Shown here piece after piece: positions 7,830-16,395 of a DNA stretch of 59,104 nucleotides. Position numbers and translations under genes: made by a program. Source of the stretch: Deltaproteobacteria bacterium (lineage in GTDB: Bacteria; Desulfobacterota; Desulfobulbia; Desulfobulbales; JAJRZW01); the NCBI GenBank assembly GCA_024275015.1, contig JAJRZW010000007.1, positions 1 through 59,104 on the forward strand, read 5' to 3'. The notes below the pieces were generated by a model that made no database searches, was not told the origin of the DNA, and worked only from the letters and a program-made list of their open reading frames with translations. Positions within the stretch are counted from its first letter, which is position 1. Each line of letters opens with the position of its first letter.

Positions 7830-8819
7830 ATGTCCGACCCTCTGGAGTACTTTAAAAGACAGGCCGTAATCATCGACGGGGTCATGCGCCGTGATCTTGA
7901 TACTGTCGCCGATCCCGACCTGGGCCGGGTTCTGGCCGAGGCCATCTTCTCCGGTGGCAAGAGAATCCGGCCGCTTCTCCATCTTCTTGCCGCTGCCGCG
8001 GTTCGGGGTTGCGCGGTGGAAGACCTTGTCCCGGAGCATTCGGCCTGTGCAATTGCCTTTGAATATCTCCATGTCGCGAGCCTGGTCCATGATGACATAA
8101 TTGATGCCTCAGACACCCGCAGGGGGAGGCCGGCGGTGTGGAGGGCTCATTCTCCGGCGGTGGCGATCCTTGCCGGTGATCATCTCCACGCCCGGGCCAT
8201 GACCCTTGCCGGTACCGCTGGCGGGGTGGAATGTCTCCGGGTGATCGCGGCCGCCACCCAGGTCATGGTTGAGTCGGAATTTCTCCAGATGCGGGTTGCC
8301 GGGATGGTTGCCGGAGGTGAGGAAGAATATCTGGCCATTCTCGCGGGTAAGACCGCAGCCCTGATTGCCGCCGCCTGTGAGACCGGGGTGATTGTCGCCG
8401 GCGGCAATGGAGAACAGCGTCGGGCCCTGGCCGAATACGGTTCATGTCTCGGCCTTGCCTTTCAGATGCGTGATGATCTCCTGGATTATTTAGGCGATCC
8501 GGAAAAGACCGGCAAGGCGGTGGGCAATGATCTGGCCGAGGCCAAGATGACCATGCCGATCATCCATGCCCTGGCCCATAGTGATGACAAGGCGCGGCAA
8601 TGGCTGAGTGATCTTCTCGGGGCCAGTCGGAGCGAGCGGCAGCGGCAATTTGCCGCGGTGCGGGAGCTTCTGGCCGGGCTCGGATCATTCGTCGATACCT
8701 CGGCCCGGGCCGAGGCCTTGATTGATAAGGCCCTCGCGGCGATTTCGTTTCTTGCCGGTCACCCGGCGGCGGCGATTCTTGAAGGGCTTGCCATGTATGT
8801 GATCAGGCGGGATCGCTGA
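7830..8819 (+). CDS. Polyprenyl diphosphate synthase (octaprenyl/heptaprenyl type)
   Basis: 329 residues, trans-isoprenyl diphosphate synthase family. It adds isopentenyl diphosphate to allylic diphosphates to make the side chain of menaquinone or ubiquinone. SGGKRIRP binds the diphosphate, the first aspartate-rich motif is HDDIIDASD and the second is DDLLDYLGD with downstream K. The first motif is DDxxD without inserted residues, as in long-chain synthases such as IspB. The start is the ATG at 7830 with GAGGAG 5 bases before; an upstream in-frame ATG at 7776 lies in a dispersed repeat. Its stop overlaps the next start by one base, so the two are translationally coupled. Confidence 0.9.
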   Translation: MSDPLEYFKRQAVIIDGVMRRDLDTVADPDLGRVLAEAIFSGGKRIRPLLHLLAAAAVRGCAVEDLVPEHSACAIAFEYLHVASLVHDDIIDASDTRRGRPAVWRAHSPAVAILAGDHLHARAMTLAGTAGGVECLRVIAAATQVMVESEFLQMRVAGMVAGGEEEYLAILAGKTAALIAAACETGVIVAGGNGEQRRALAEYGSCLGLAFQMRDDLLDYLGDPEKTGKAVGNDLAEAKMTMPIIHALAHSDDKARQWLSDLLGASRSERQRQFAAVRELLAGLGSFVDTSARAEALIDKALAAISFLAGHPAAAILEGLAMYVIRRDR

Positions 8820-9757
8820 TGCCGCCGGTTGCCGGGAGGAAGAAAAAGGGCGTCCGTCGCCGTCGCCGCCGTGCCAACGTCATCGCCGCGATTGTCGTCC
8901 TTGTGATCTTTGTGGTGACCGTGGTGGTGGCGGTGGTATTTCTTGCCGGTCGTATCCGTACCCCACGCAGGGCGGCAGGGGGGGGGGCGTCTGCCCCGGC
9001 CCGTGTTCTTTACGAGGAGCCGGCACCGGAACACCTGGTGGTCATCAACTCCGGCAGATTGAAGCATAAACCGGCAATAGCGGCAAATAAGACCCGGGAG
9101 CTTCCCCTCGTCGCCATTGTTATTGACGACATGGGCTACAATCTTGACGTCGGTCGCGCCCTGATTGCAAGCGGGATGAATCTCTCCTTCGCCTTCTTGC
9201 CCCAAAGGCCTCATACCGCGGAACTTCTGGCCATGGCCGGGAGATACGGCCGTGACCGTCTGCTGCATTTCCCCATGGAACCTGCCAACGCCAATGTCAG
9301 TCCCGGTCCCGGGGCGATTTACCTTGACACCCCCTATGATGAGGTTAAGGCGATTTTCAGGGAAAATCTCTCCCGGCTTCCCGGGGTCTTGGGGATCAAT
9401 AATCACATGGGCTCGCGCTATACCCAGAACAGTGCCGCCATGCGTGAGTTCCTTGGTTTGTTGTTCGGCCGTGATCTGTTTTTTTTAGACAGCTTTACCT
9501 CGGCCAATTCCGTGGGATACCGCCTGGCCCGGGAGATGGGGATCAGGACCGCGCGGCGTGATGTTTTTCTTGACAACGTTCAGGATCGACGGAAAATACG
9601 GGCCCAGCTTGTGGCCCTGGTTCGGATCGCCGGCAGAAAGGGCTGGGCCATCGGCATCGGCCATCCGCACCAGGCCACTTTCAAGACGATCACCGCGGAG
9701 AAGAGATGGTTCGCTCAACGGGTACGGTTGGTGGGGGTAAGCCGTCTGGTTCATTGA
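8819..9757 (+). CDS. Divergent polysaccharide deacetylase family protein (YibQ-like)
   Basis: 312 residues. A very basic N-terminus (KKKGVRRRRRRAN) and one transmembrane helix (~25-50) suggest an inner-membrane anchor with the catalytic domain in the periplasm. The domain begins LVAIVIDDMGYN, with the Asp pair of this superfamily, and carries HFPMEP, GINNHMGSRYT and a C-terminal IGIGHPH motif, which are the metal- and acid/base-type residues of the family. The family is a NodB-like deacetylase relative of unproven substrate, often suspected to act on cell-wall glycans. The ATG overlaps the TGA of the preceding gene. Confidence 0.85.
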   Translation: MPPVAGRKKKGVRRRRRRANVIAAIVVLVIFVVTVVVAVVFLAGRIRTPRRAAGGGASAPARVLYEEPAPEHLVVINSGRLKHKPAIAANKTRELPLVAIVIDDMGYNLDVGRALIASGMNLSFAFLPQRPHTAELLAMAGRYGRDRLLHFPMEPANANVSPGPGAIYLDTPYDEVKAIFRENLSRLPGVLGINNHMGSRYTQNSAAMREFLGLLFGRDLFFLDSFTSANSVGYRLAREMGIRTARRDVFLDNVQDRRKIRAQLVALVRIAGRKGWAIGIGHPHQATFKTITAEKRWFAQRVRLVGVSRLVH

Positions 9758-9862
9758 TTCGCGAATCCGTCTGATCTGTCCTCACGGGCAGGGGGAATTT
9801 TGCAAGCATCCTGCCGGTTTTTGGTGTTAACTTACCATTGATGATTTCGTAAAAATTCCTTC

Positions 9863-9970
9863 TTTCCGTTATTCCGGCGAAGGCCGGAATCCATAATGTG
9901 TTGAAATCACAGGATTCCGGATCAAGTCCGGAATGACAAAAATGATGATTTGCGGCTTTTTACGACGCCA
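9863..9970 (+). repeat. Family C REP-like palindrome, copy 2
   Basis: Contains CCGTTATTCCGGCGAAGGCC, GGATTCCGGATCAAGTCCGG and AATGACAAAAATGATGATTT. It is the inverted counterpart of 5281-5382 and fills most of the 288-bp gap between the deacetylase and SAM hydrolase genes. Confidence 0.75.
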
Positions 9971-10045
9971 TCACCATGTAAGTTAAATGGTAAAATTATT
10001 TAAAACCCCTACGGGTAATTTTTAGATGATCGGCAGGATCGGCAC

Positions 10046-10888
10046 ATGGCGGCGATAATCACCCTTACCACGGACTTTGGTCTGAAAGACGAGTATGTCG
10101 GGGTCATGAAAGGGGTTATCCTCTCCCGTTTCCCCGGCGCGGTCCTGGTGGATCTTACCCACAATATCGACAAACAGGACATGAAACAGGCCGCCTATGT
10201 AATTCATTCCGCGGTCCCCTATTTCCCACCGGGTACGGTCCATATTATTGTTGTTGATCCCTGGGTCGGCAGTAACCGGCAGATAATTCTCCTCCGCGCC
10301 GGCGGCCAGTTTTTTCTGGCTCCGGACAATGGCATTTTATCCCTCCTGCTTGAGCCGCGGGGTGAGATTGATTGTTTCGCGGTCGATTGTCCCGGGCTTT
10401 ATCTCAAGCCGGTGAGCAATACCTTTCACGGTCGTGATATTTTTGCCCCGGTTGCCGCGTCCCTGGCATCCGGAACCCCGCCCGGGGAGCTTGGCCGTCG
10501 TCTTGATCCGGACGCGATCGCGCGTCTTGACCTGCCCCGGGTAGAGGTCGACCGGGCGCAGAATTGTATTCGCGGCGAGGTGGTCCGGGTGGATCATTTC
10601 GGCAATCTGGTCAGCAATATTCATCGTCAGGTGGTGGTGGAGATGGTGGGTGAGGCGCGGATGTTATCAATGATGGTGGAGATCAGCGGCCAGAAAATTG
10701 ACCGGGTTGAGGATGCCTACAGTGCGGTGCCGCGTAAATCTCTCCTGGCTATTTTCGGCAGCCGCGGTTATCTCGAGGTGGCCCTTAACCAGGCCAATGC
10801 CGCTGAACAGTTGGATGCCGCCTGCGGCACCAAGATAAGGGTATTGCCGGGTGGGCCGATTTTAAGTCTTTACAGAAAAGAGGTTTAG
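10046..10888 (+). CDS. S-adenosyl-L-methionine hydrolase, adenosine-forming (DUF62/SAM hydroxide adenosyltransferase)
   Basis: 280 residues of the family related to fluorinase and chlorinase but using water, yielding adenosine and methionine. The N-terminus ITLTTDFGLKDEYVG is diagnostic. The Asp/Arg/His triad appears in VVDPWVGSNR and FHGRD, so the chemistry should be kept. VDPGVG is the usual motif, so the Trp in VDPWVG is unusual. The C-terminal domain begins near residue 175 with VRVDHFGNLVSNI. The ribosome-binding site is weak (AGGATC). No neighbour suggests a pathway. Confidence 0.88.
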   Translation: MAAIITLTTDFGLKDEYVGVMKGVILSRFPGAVLVDLTHNIDKQDMKQAAYVIHSAVPYFPPGTVHIIVVDPWVGSNRQIILLRAGGQFFLAPDNGILSLLLEPRGEIDCFAVDCPGLYLKPVSNTFHGRDIFAPVAASLASGTPPGELGRRLDPDAIARLDLPRVEVDRAQNCIRGEVVRVDHFGNLVSNIHRQVVVEMVGEARMLSMMVEISGQKIDRVEDAYSAVPRKSLLAIFGSRGYLEVALNQANAAEQLDAACGTKIRVLPGGPILSLYRKEV

Positions 10889-10924
10889 TATTAAATTAAA
10901 CCGTGAAATAAGGTGAGGTAATCA

Positions 10925-11209
10925 TTGAAGGACGAACATGTGGAAGCAATTGCCGCCATGCTCAAGACCATGTCTCATCCGCTCAGGCTCAAAATTCTCT
11001 GTCTGTTGCAGAACCGGGAAATGACCGTGGGCGAGATCAGGGAAGAGGTCAAGACCACTAACGCCAATGTTTCGCAGCATTTGTCGATTTTGCGTAACCA
11101 GGGGATTGTGTCCTTCCGTAAGGACGCAAACTTTATCTATAATCGTATAGATGATCCCCGGGTTCTTGAGTTTATGAGCCAGATGCGCCGGCTTTTCTGT
11201 GATATCTAA
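10925..11209 (+). CDS. ArsR-family winged-helix transcriptional regulator
   Basis: 94 residues, single domain. The start LKTMSHPLRLKILCLL and the recognition helix NANVSQHLSILRNQGIV followed by a short beta-wing are typical of ArsR/SmtB proteins. Only two Cys are present (residue ~28 and near the end), without the CVC or other clear metal sites, so the inducer is unknown and may not be a metal. The start is TTG at 10925 with AGGTGAGG upstream. It lies 230 bp before the RND transport set on the same strand, so it could regulate that set; this is inference. Confidence 0.85.
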   Translation: MKDEHVEAIAAMLKTMSHPLRLKILCLLQNREMTVGEIREEVKTTNANVSQHLSILRNQGIVSFRKDANFIYNRIDDPRVLEFMSQMRRLFCDI

Positions 11210-11276
11210 AGCGGTTGGGGAATAGGGTCAGAACAGCGGCAGAAAAGGGTGTCTTGAAAAACATGATAATTTCTTG

Positions 11277-11363
11277 ACGTACTCGTAACAAGTATCTCAA
11301 ACGGAAGCGGGTTCACGTAATTTCAACAAGTTATAAGCGCAATTTCCGTTGGCCTACGATTTA
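11277..11363 (-). repeat. Family D extragenic repeat, copy 2
   Basis: Reverse complement matches copy 1 in GGCCAACGGAAATTGCGCTT, TTGTTGAAATTACGTGAACC and TTCCGTTTGAGATA. It lies between the ArsR gene and the RND permease gene. Confidence 0.7.
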
Positions 11364-11437
11364 TCGCGAGGCCGGTAATATTATCTTCAGTGTGGTTTAG
11401 CTGGGAAATAATCGAAAATTTAAGGAGTTATATCATC

Positions 11438-14047
11438 ATGGGCGCAAGTCGTTTTGTCTCTATCGCCGTCAGGAGGCCGCGGACGGTAACTGCGGTTATG
11501 GTTATTGTTTCCCTTGTCTTGGCCTCTTTCATCGTCCGGGTCAAGGTTGATACCGACCCTGAGAACATGCTCAGTCCCACCGAACGGGTGCGGGTGTTCC
11601 ATAACCAGATGAAGAAGGAGTTTGATCTTAACGACTACGTCGTCCTCGGGGTGGTCAACGAGAAGGACAAAGACGGGGTTTTCAATCCCGTGACCCTGAA
11701 GAAGGTCGATGAACTCACCAATTTCGCCAAGACCCTGAGTGACCCCGACGATCCATCGCGGCGGGTCATCGCCAGGAATATCATCGCCCCTGGCACCGTT
11801 GATTCTATCGAACAGGCCGGCCTGGGGCAGGTGAAGTTCAACTGGCTCATGAGTTCCCCGCCGACGACCAGAAAAGCCGCGGCCCGGATTCGTGACCTCG
11901 CCATGGGTAATCCCCTCCTCAAGGGGACCCTGGTCAGCGGGGACGGCCGCGCCCTTGGTATATACATCCCGATCTCGCAGAAGGATTTTGCCGCCTCGGT
12001 GCGCAAATCGTTGCTGAAGGAAATTGCCACCTTTGATAACTCCAACGGCGACGAGTTTCATATCACCGGTCTGCCGGTGGCCGAGGACACCTTTGGCGAG
12101 GAGATGTTCATTCAGATGGCGATTTCCGCCCCCGGGGCGATGCTGGCCATCTTTCTCCTCATGCTTCTTTTCTTCCGCCAGGTGAAGATTATCATCGCCC
12201 CGATGGTGGTGGCGATGATGTCGGTTCTGTGCAGCATGGGGCTTCTCATCGGCACCGGGTTCACCCTCCACATCATGAGTTCGATGATCCCCATATTTCT
12301 CATGCCGATTGCGGTGGTGGACTCCATCCATATCCTGAGTGAATTTTTTGATTCCTATCAGAAGATCGGTGACCGGGAAAAGACCCTTAAGCATGTGATG
12401 GACGAGTTGTTCATGCCCATGCTCTATACCTCGCTTACTTCCGCCGCCGGTTTCGCCTCCCTGGCGGTGACCCCGATTCCGCCGGTACAGGCATTCGGGG
12501 CCTTTGTCGCCATCGGTATTCTCATTGCATGGGTGTTTACCGTTACTTTTGTCCCCGCCTATATCATGATGATGAAGGAAGAGAGCCTGGCCGGTTTCGG
12601 GACGGCCGCCGATGCCTCTGACGATCATTCCTTTATGGCCCGGAGCCTTGCCATGCTCGGAGGGCTTACCTACCGCCGCGCCAAGCTCCTTGTCCTTCTG
12701 ACCGTGGCCATCCTTGGGGTCTCGGCTTACGGGATCAGCAAGATCACCATTAACGACAACCCGGTTAAGTGGTTTACCAGAAACCATCCAATCCGGGTGG
12801 CCGACCGGGTCTTGAACAAGCATTTTGCCGGTACCTATGAGGCCTATCTCGTATTGGAGAGCGCTGTTGACGAGACAAAGACCGATAAGCGCGCCGAGCT
12901 GATTGCCGCGGTAAAGGGGCTTGCCGCTTCCGGCAAGGTCAGGGCCGATGTCGCCGATGATGCGGTGCGGGCGCTTGCCTCGCTGAATCAGAAAGGGCCT
13001 GATTTTTTCGACCGGGGCACGACTCTGCTTGAGTCAAGGCTTGACGCGGCCCCGGATGCCACTTATGACGACTGGTCGCGGCTTGCCGATGTCCCCGGCG
13101 AGATCAGGGCCAGGGAGCAGGTGTTTAAAGATCCCGCGGTTATGCGTTATATTGGTCGCCTGCAGCGATACCTTGCCACCCAAGCCGTGGTGGGCAAATC
13201 CAACTCCATCACCGATGTGGTCAAGAAGGTCCACCAGGAGCTTTTTGCCGGTGACGTGAAACATTACACCGTACCCGAATCCAGAGGCGCGGTGGCTGAG
13301 TGTCTTATCTCGTTCCAGAACAGTCATAAACCCGACGACCTCTTTCATCTCGTCACCCCGGATTATCGCAAGGTCAACATCTGGCTCCAGCTCAAGAACG
13401 GCGACAACCGTGACATGGAGGATGTGGTGCGGCAGACGGAGAAGTTCTTCAGTGATAATCCCCCGCCGGTCAAACTGAAACACGAGTGGGCCGGGCTCAC
13501 TTATCTCAACGTGGTCTGGCAGGACAAGATGGTAAAAGGCATGCTTGAATCCTTTGCCAGCAGTTTCGTCGTGGTCTTGGTGATGATGGTTATTCTCTTC
13601 CGTTCCTTCTGGTGGGGACTGCTGTCCATGGTGCCTTTGACCGTGACCATTGCCTTTATTTACGGGTTCATCGGTTTGATCGGCAAGGATTACGATATGC
13701 CGGTGGCGGTGCTTTCCTCGCTGACCCTGGGGATGGCGGTGGACTTCTCCATCCATTTCCTTGAGCGTTCGCGCGCGGTTTACAGGAAAACCGGCTCCTG
13801 GGAGGAGAGCGTTAAACAGATGTTCGCCGAACCGGCCCGGGCCATTACCCGTAACGTCATCGTCATCGCCGTCGGTTTTACTCCGCTGCTTCTGGCCCCC
13901 CTGGTTCCGTATCAGACGGTGGGAGTTTTTCTCGCCAGCATTATGGCGGTAAGCGGCATCGCTACCATGTTTATTCTGCCAAGCCTGATGGCTATTTTTG
14001 AGCGTTTCCTTTTCAAAAAGCTTAAACCTGAAACCAGGGAGGCCTGA
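11438..14047 (+). CDS. RND superfamily (MMPL-type) transporter permease
   Basis: 869 residues. The topology is that of RND proteins, a duplicated unit of one transmembrane helix, a large periplasmic loop and five clustered helices: TM1 ~20-42, cluster ~225-400 with the GxxxD-like VVDSIHILSEF, then TM7 ~435 and cluster ~700-860 with LGMAVDFSIHFLERS. The two IHxLxE/DxxIHFLE segments hold the proton-relay type residues of MMPL/HpnN-like exporters. Start at 11438 with AAGGAG 10 bases before. The next two genes (1 and 2 bp spacing) encode a LolA-like periplasmic protein and a beta-barrel, together resembling a lipid or lipoprotein export set. The cargo is unknown. Confidence 0.88.
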   Translation: MGASRFVSIAVRRPRTVTAVMVIVSLVLASFIVRVKVDTDPENMLSPTERVRVFHNQMKKEFDLNDYVVLGVVNEKDKDGVFNPVTLKKVDELTNFAKTLSDPDDPSRRVIARNIIAPGTVDSIEQAGLGQVKFNWLMSSPPTTRKAAARIRDLAMGNPLLKGTLVSGDGRALGIYIPISQKDFAASVRKSLLKEIATFDNSNGDEFHITGLPVAEDTFGEEMFIQMAISAPGAMLAIFLLMLLFFRQVKIIIAPMVVAMMSVLCSMGLLIGTGFTLHIMSSMIPIFLMPIAVVDSIHILSEFFDSYQKIGDREKTLKHVMDELFMPMLYTSLTSAAGFASLAVTPIPPVQAFGAFVAIGILIAWVFTVTFVPAYIMMMKEESLAGFGTAADASDDHSFMARSLAMLGGLTYRRAKLLVLLTVAILGVSAYGISKITINDNPVKWFTRNHPIRVADRVLNKHFAGTYEAYLVLESAVDETKTDKRAELIAAVKGLAASGKVRADVADDAVRALASLNQKGPDFFDRGTTLLESRLDAAPDATYDDWSRLADVPGEIRAREQVFKDPAVMRYIGRLQRYLATQAVVGKSNSITDVVKKVHQELFAGDVKHYTVPESRGAVAECLISFQNSHKPDDLFHLVTPDYRKVNIWLQLKNGDNRDMEDVVRQTEKFFSDNPPPVKLKHEWAGLTYLNVVWQDKMVKGMLESFASSFVVVLVMMVILFRSFWWGLLSMVPLTVTIAFIYGFIGLIGKDYDMPVAVLSSLTLGMAVDFSIHFLERSRAVYRKTGSWEESVKQMFAEPARAITRNVIVIAVGFTPLLLAPLVPYQTVGVFLASIMAVSGIATMFILPSLMAIFERFLFKKLKPETREA

Positions 14048-14048
14048 A

Positions 14049-14834
14049 ATGAGAAAGTTTTTTGTCCTGACCGCGATGTTCTTTCTGTTCTCACCGTTCA
14101 CCGCCGCGGCGGGAATGAGTGCCGACGAGGTCGTCCACCGCGCTAATCTCGTTTCCTATTACGGTGGTGACGACGGCAAGGCCCTGGCAAAGATGACCAT
14201 TACCGATGCCCAAGGTCGTAAACGTATTCGCGAGTTCGTTATTCTCCGGCGTGATGAGAAAGACGGCGGCGATCAGAATTTTTATATTTATTTCAAAAGA
14301 CCGAGTGATGTCAGAAAGATGGTGTTCATGGTTCATAAACACGTCAAGGGCGACGACGACCGCTGGCTCTATCTGGCCAAACTCGATCTGGTGAAAAGGA
14401 TCGCCGCCTCCGATAAGCGCACCAGTTTTGTCGGTTCTAATTTCTTTTATGAAGATGTCTCCGGCCGTGGCGAGGGCGAAGATACCCATAAAATAGCCAA
14501 GGAAGACGATAAATATTATGTGATTGATAATATCCCGAAGGATCCGGCCGCGGTGGAGTTCGTTTCCTACCGGGTATGGATCAGAAAAAAGGATTTCATG
14601 CCGAAAAAGGCCGAGTACACCGACAAACAGGGACGGATTTACCGGGTGGTCGAGGCCTTGGAAATAAAGGACATCCAGGGCATTCCGACGGTGACCAGAT
14701 CACGGGTCAAAGACCTTAATTCCGGCGGTCAGACGGTGAGCGAGTTCAAGGACATCCGTTATAATATCGGCCTCAAAAACTCGATTTTTACTGAGCGCTA
14801 TTTGCGGCGGCCGCCGCGTGAGGCCCGGAGGTAG
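14049..14834 (+). CDS. Outer-membrane lipoprotein-sorting (LolA-like) periplasmic protein
   Basis: 261 residues. A cleavable signal peptide is clear (MRKFFVLTAMFFLFSPFTAA). The mature part begins MSADEVVHRANLVSYYGGDD and continues as alternating charged beta-strands (RKRIREFVILRR, VWIRKKDFMPKKAEYTD), like the MMPL-associated outer-membrane lipoprotein-sorting family with a half-barrel LolA/LolB-type fold. It probably carries a lipid or lipoprotein between the RND pump and the outer membrane. The ATG at 14049 follows the RND stop directly, with GGGAGG upstream. Confidence 0.8.
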   Translation: MRKFFVLTAMFFLFSPFTAAAGMSADEVVHRANLVSYYGGDDGKALAKMTITDAQGRKRIREFVILRRDEKDGGDQNFYIYFKRPSDVRKMVFMVHKHVKGDDDRWLYLAKLDLVKRIAASDKRTSFVGSNFFYEDVSGRGEGEDTHKIAKEDDKYYVIDNIPKDPAAVEFVSYRVWIRKKDFMPKKAEYTDKQGRIYRVVEALEIKDIQGIPTVTRSRVKDLNSGGQTVSEFKDIRYNIGLKNSIFTERYLRRPPREARR

Positions 14835-14836
14835 AG

Positions 14837-16126
14837 ATGAGAACCAGGTGTATTCCCCTTGTCGTGACCGCAGCCCTGCTCCTGGGCGCGGCTTCTCCGG
14901 CCATGGCTTCGGTTCAGGCGCTTCAGGACCGGATTTACGACGTCACCGGTGTTGATGCGGCGGGATTTGTCGAGACCAGGATCGGAACCCGTACCGACCG
15001 TGATCAGGACGAGAAGCGCGAGAGCATTGAGGAGGCCCGTATTCAGCTTGATCTCGGCCGTGATTTCGGCTGGGCCTTGGCCCGGCTCAAGACCGATTTC
15101 GTTGCCGACGGGGTCGGGGAGGTGGTCTCAACCGAGCTTCGTGAGGCCAATCTGCAATTCTCGCCCCTCGCGTGGATGGATGTCAAGGCCGGGCGTCAGA
15201 TCCTTACCTGGGGAACTGGAGATCTTCTGTTTATAAACGATATGTTTCCCAAAGACTGGGAATCGTTTTTCATCGGCCGGGACGACGAAAACCTCAAGGC
15301 CCCAAGCGACGCGGTTAAGGCCAGCGTCTTTTCCGACGCGCTCAACCTTGATTTTGTCTGGACCCCGGTGATGGAGGGTTCGGTCTATATCGACGGTTCC
15401 CGTATCTCCTATTATAATTCCGTTCTTGGCCGTCTGGCCGGGCGGGATTATGTCTTCGCCGACGATGAGCGTAATCAATTCGTCCGTGACTCCGAGTTCG
15501 CCCTGCGGGCAAGTAAAATCGTTTCCGGAGTAGAGCTTGCCATGTATGGTTATTACGGTTTCTGGAAGACCCCCGAGGGGCTGGAGTTCATTCCGCTCCC
15601 GACTCTCTTTTATCCCCGGCTGGCGGAGTGGGGGGCAAGCGCCCGGGGCCAGTTTGGCGGCGGCATTGTCAATGTCGAGGCCGGTTACTATGATTCCCTT
15701 GAAGACTCTTCCGGCGCCGATCCCTTTGTCCGTAACTCGGAGATTCGTTTTCTGGCCGGGTTTGAACGGGAACTGGCTCGAAATTTTACCGGCGGCTTCC
15801 AGTATTACCTTGAATGGATGCAGGACTATTCCGCCTACGAGGCAAATATGCCCGCGGGGATGCCGGCCAGGGACGAGTACCGTCATCTTCTGACCATGCG
15901 GCTGACGAAAATGCTTTTGCAGCAGAATCTGCGTTTAAGTATATTCTGTTATTATTCTCCCTCGGACCACGACTACTATTTCAGGCCCAAGGCTAATTAC
16001 AAGGTCAACGACCAATGGACGGTGGAAGGCGGCGTCAATATCTTCGGCGGCCGTGATGATTATACCTTCTGGGGACAGTTCGAGGACAATACCAACGTCT
16101 ATCTTTCCGCCCGCTACGGGTTTTGA
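14837..16126 (+). CDS. Outer-membrane beta-barrel protein linked to RND transporter
   Basis: 429 residues with a signal peptide (cleavage after AASPAMA). The mature chain consists of alternating hydrophobic/polar strands with Asp/Arg turns and ends in YLSARYGF; a terminal Phe is the usual BAM signal of barrels. Segments such as VKAGRQILTWGTGDLLFIND and FPKDWESFF resemble DUF1302-like or alginate-export-like barrels associated with RND/LolA-like genes. It would form the outer-membrane component of the three-gene set; the precise family is uncertain. Confidence 0.72.
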   Translation: MRTRCIPLVVTAALLLGAASPAMASVQALQDRIYDVTGVDAAGFVETRIGTRTDRDQDEKRESIEEARIQLDLGRDFGWALARLKTDFVADGVGEVVSTELREANLQFSPLAWMDVKAGRQILTWGTGDLLFINDMFPKDWESFFIGRDDENLKAPSDAVKASVFSDALNLDFVWTPVMEGSVYIDGSRISYYNSVLGRLAGRDYVFADDERNQFVRDSEFALRASKIVSGVELAMYGYYGFWKTPEGLEFIPLPTLFYPRLAEWGASARGQFGGGIVNVEAGYYDSLEDSSGADPFVRNSEIRFLAGFERELARNFTGGFQYYLEWMQDYSAYEANMPAGMPARDEYRHLLTMRLTKMLLQQNLRLSIFCYYSPSDHDYYFRPKANYKVNDQWTVEGGVNIFGGRDDYTFWGQFEDNTNVYLSARYGF

Positions 16127-16164
16127 CAGAGTGACAAAGTAATAACATTATTCGGAGGGGAAAA

Positions 16165-16395
16165 ATGATTATTAATGACTGGGTTCATGTGCTGGCCGGG
16201 CTTTTTATCCTTGTATCCCTGGCCCTTGGTGTTGATGCCAGCCCGATCTTTGTCAGCAAGTACTGGTTGTGGTTTACCGCCTTTGTCGGCGCGAACCTCT
16301 TTCAGTTCGGCTTTTCCAGGTTCTGTCCCCTGGCTCTTATCCTAAAGGCCTTCGGGGTGCCTGAAGAACGGGACGGTTCCTGCTGCAATAAATAA
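16165..16395 (+). CDS. YgaP-type membrane domain protein (DUF2892)
   Basis: 76 residues with two hydrophobic helices (~5-24 and ~31-49) and the FSRFCPLALILKAFGVPE motif typical of stand-alone DUF2892 proteins. It ends in a CC pair. Related domains occur fused to rhodanese in YgaP. The biochemical role is unknown. GGAGGGG precedes the ATG. It lies 38 bp after the beta-barrel gene and may be last in that operon. Confidence 0.8.
   Translation: MIINDWVHVLAGLFILVSLALGVDASPIFVSKYWLWFTAFVGANLFQFGFSRFCPLALILKAFGVPEERDGSCCNK

Noticed and set aside
11420-12823. A 467-codon open frame on the minus strand opposite the RND permease
   Set aside because: It is rich in His, Gly and Asp runs without any family motif, has no ribosome-binding site and exactly mirrors the codon pattern of the real gene.
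13034-14101. A 355-codon minus-strand frame opposite the end of the RND gene
   Set aside because: Same antisense artefact of high-GC third positions; composition is unlike any neighbour.
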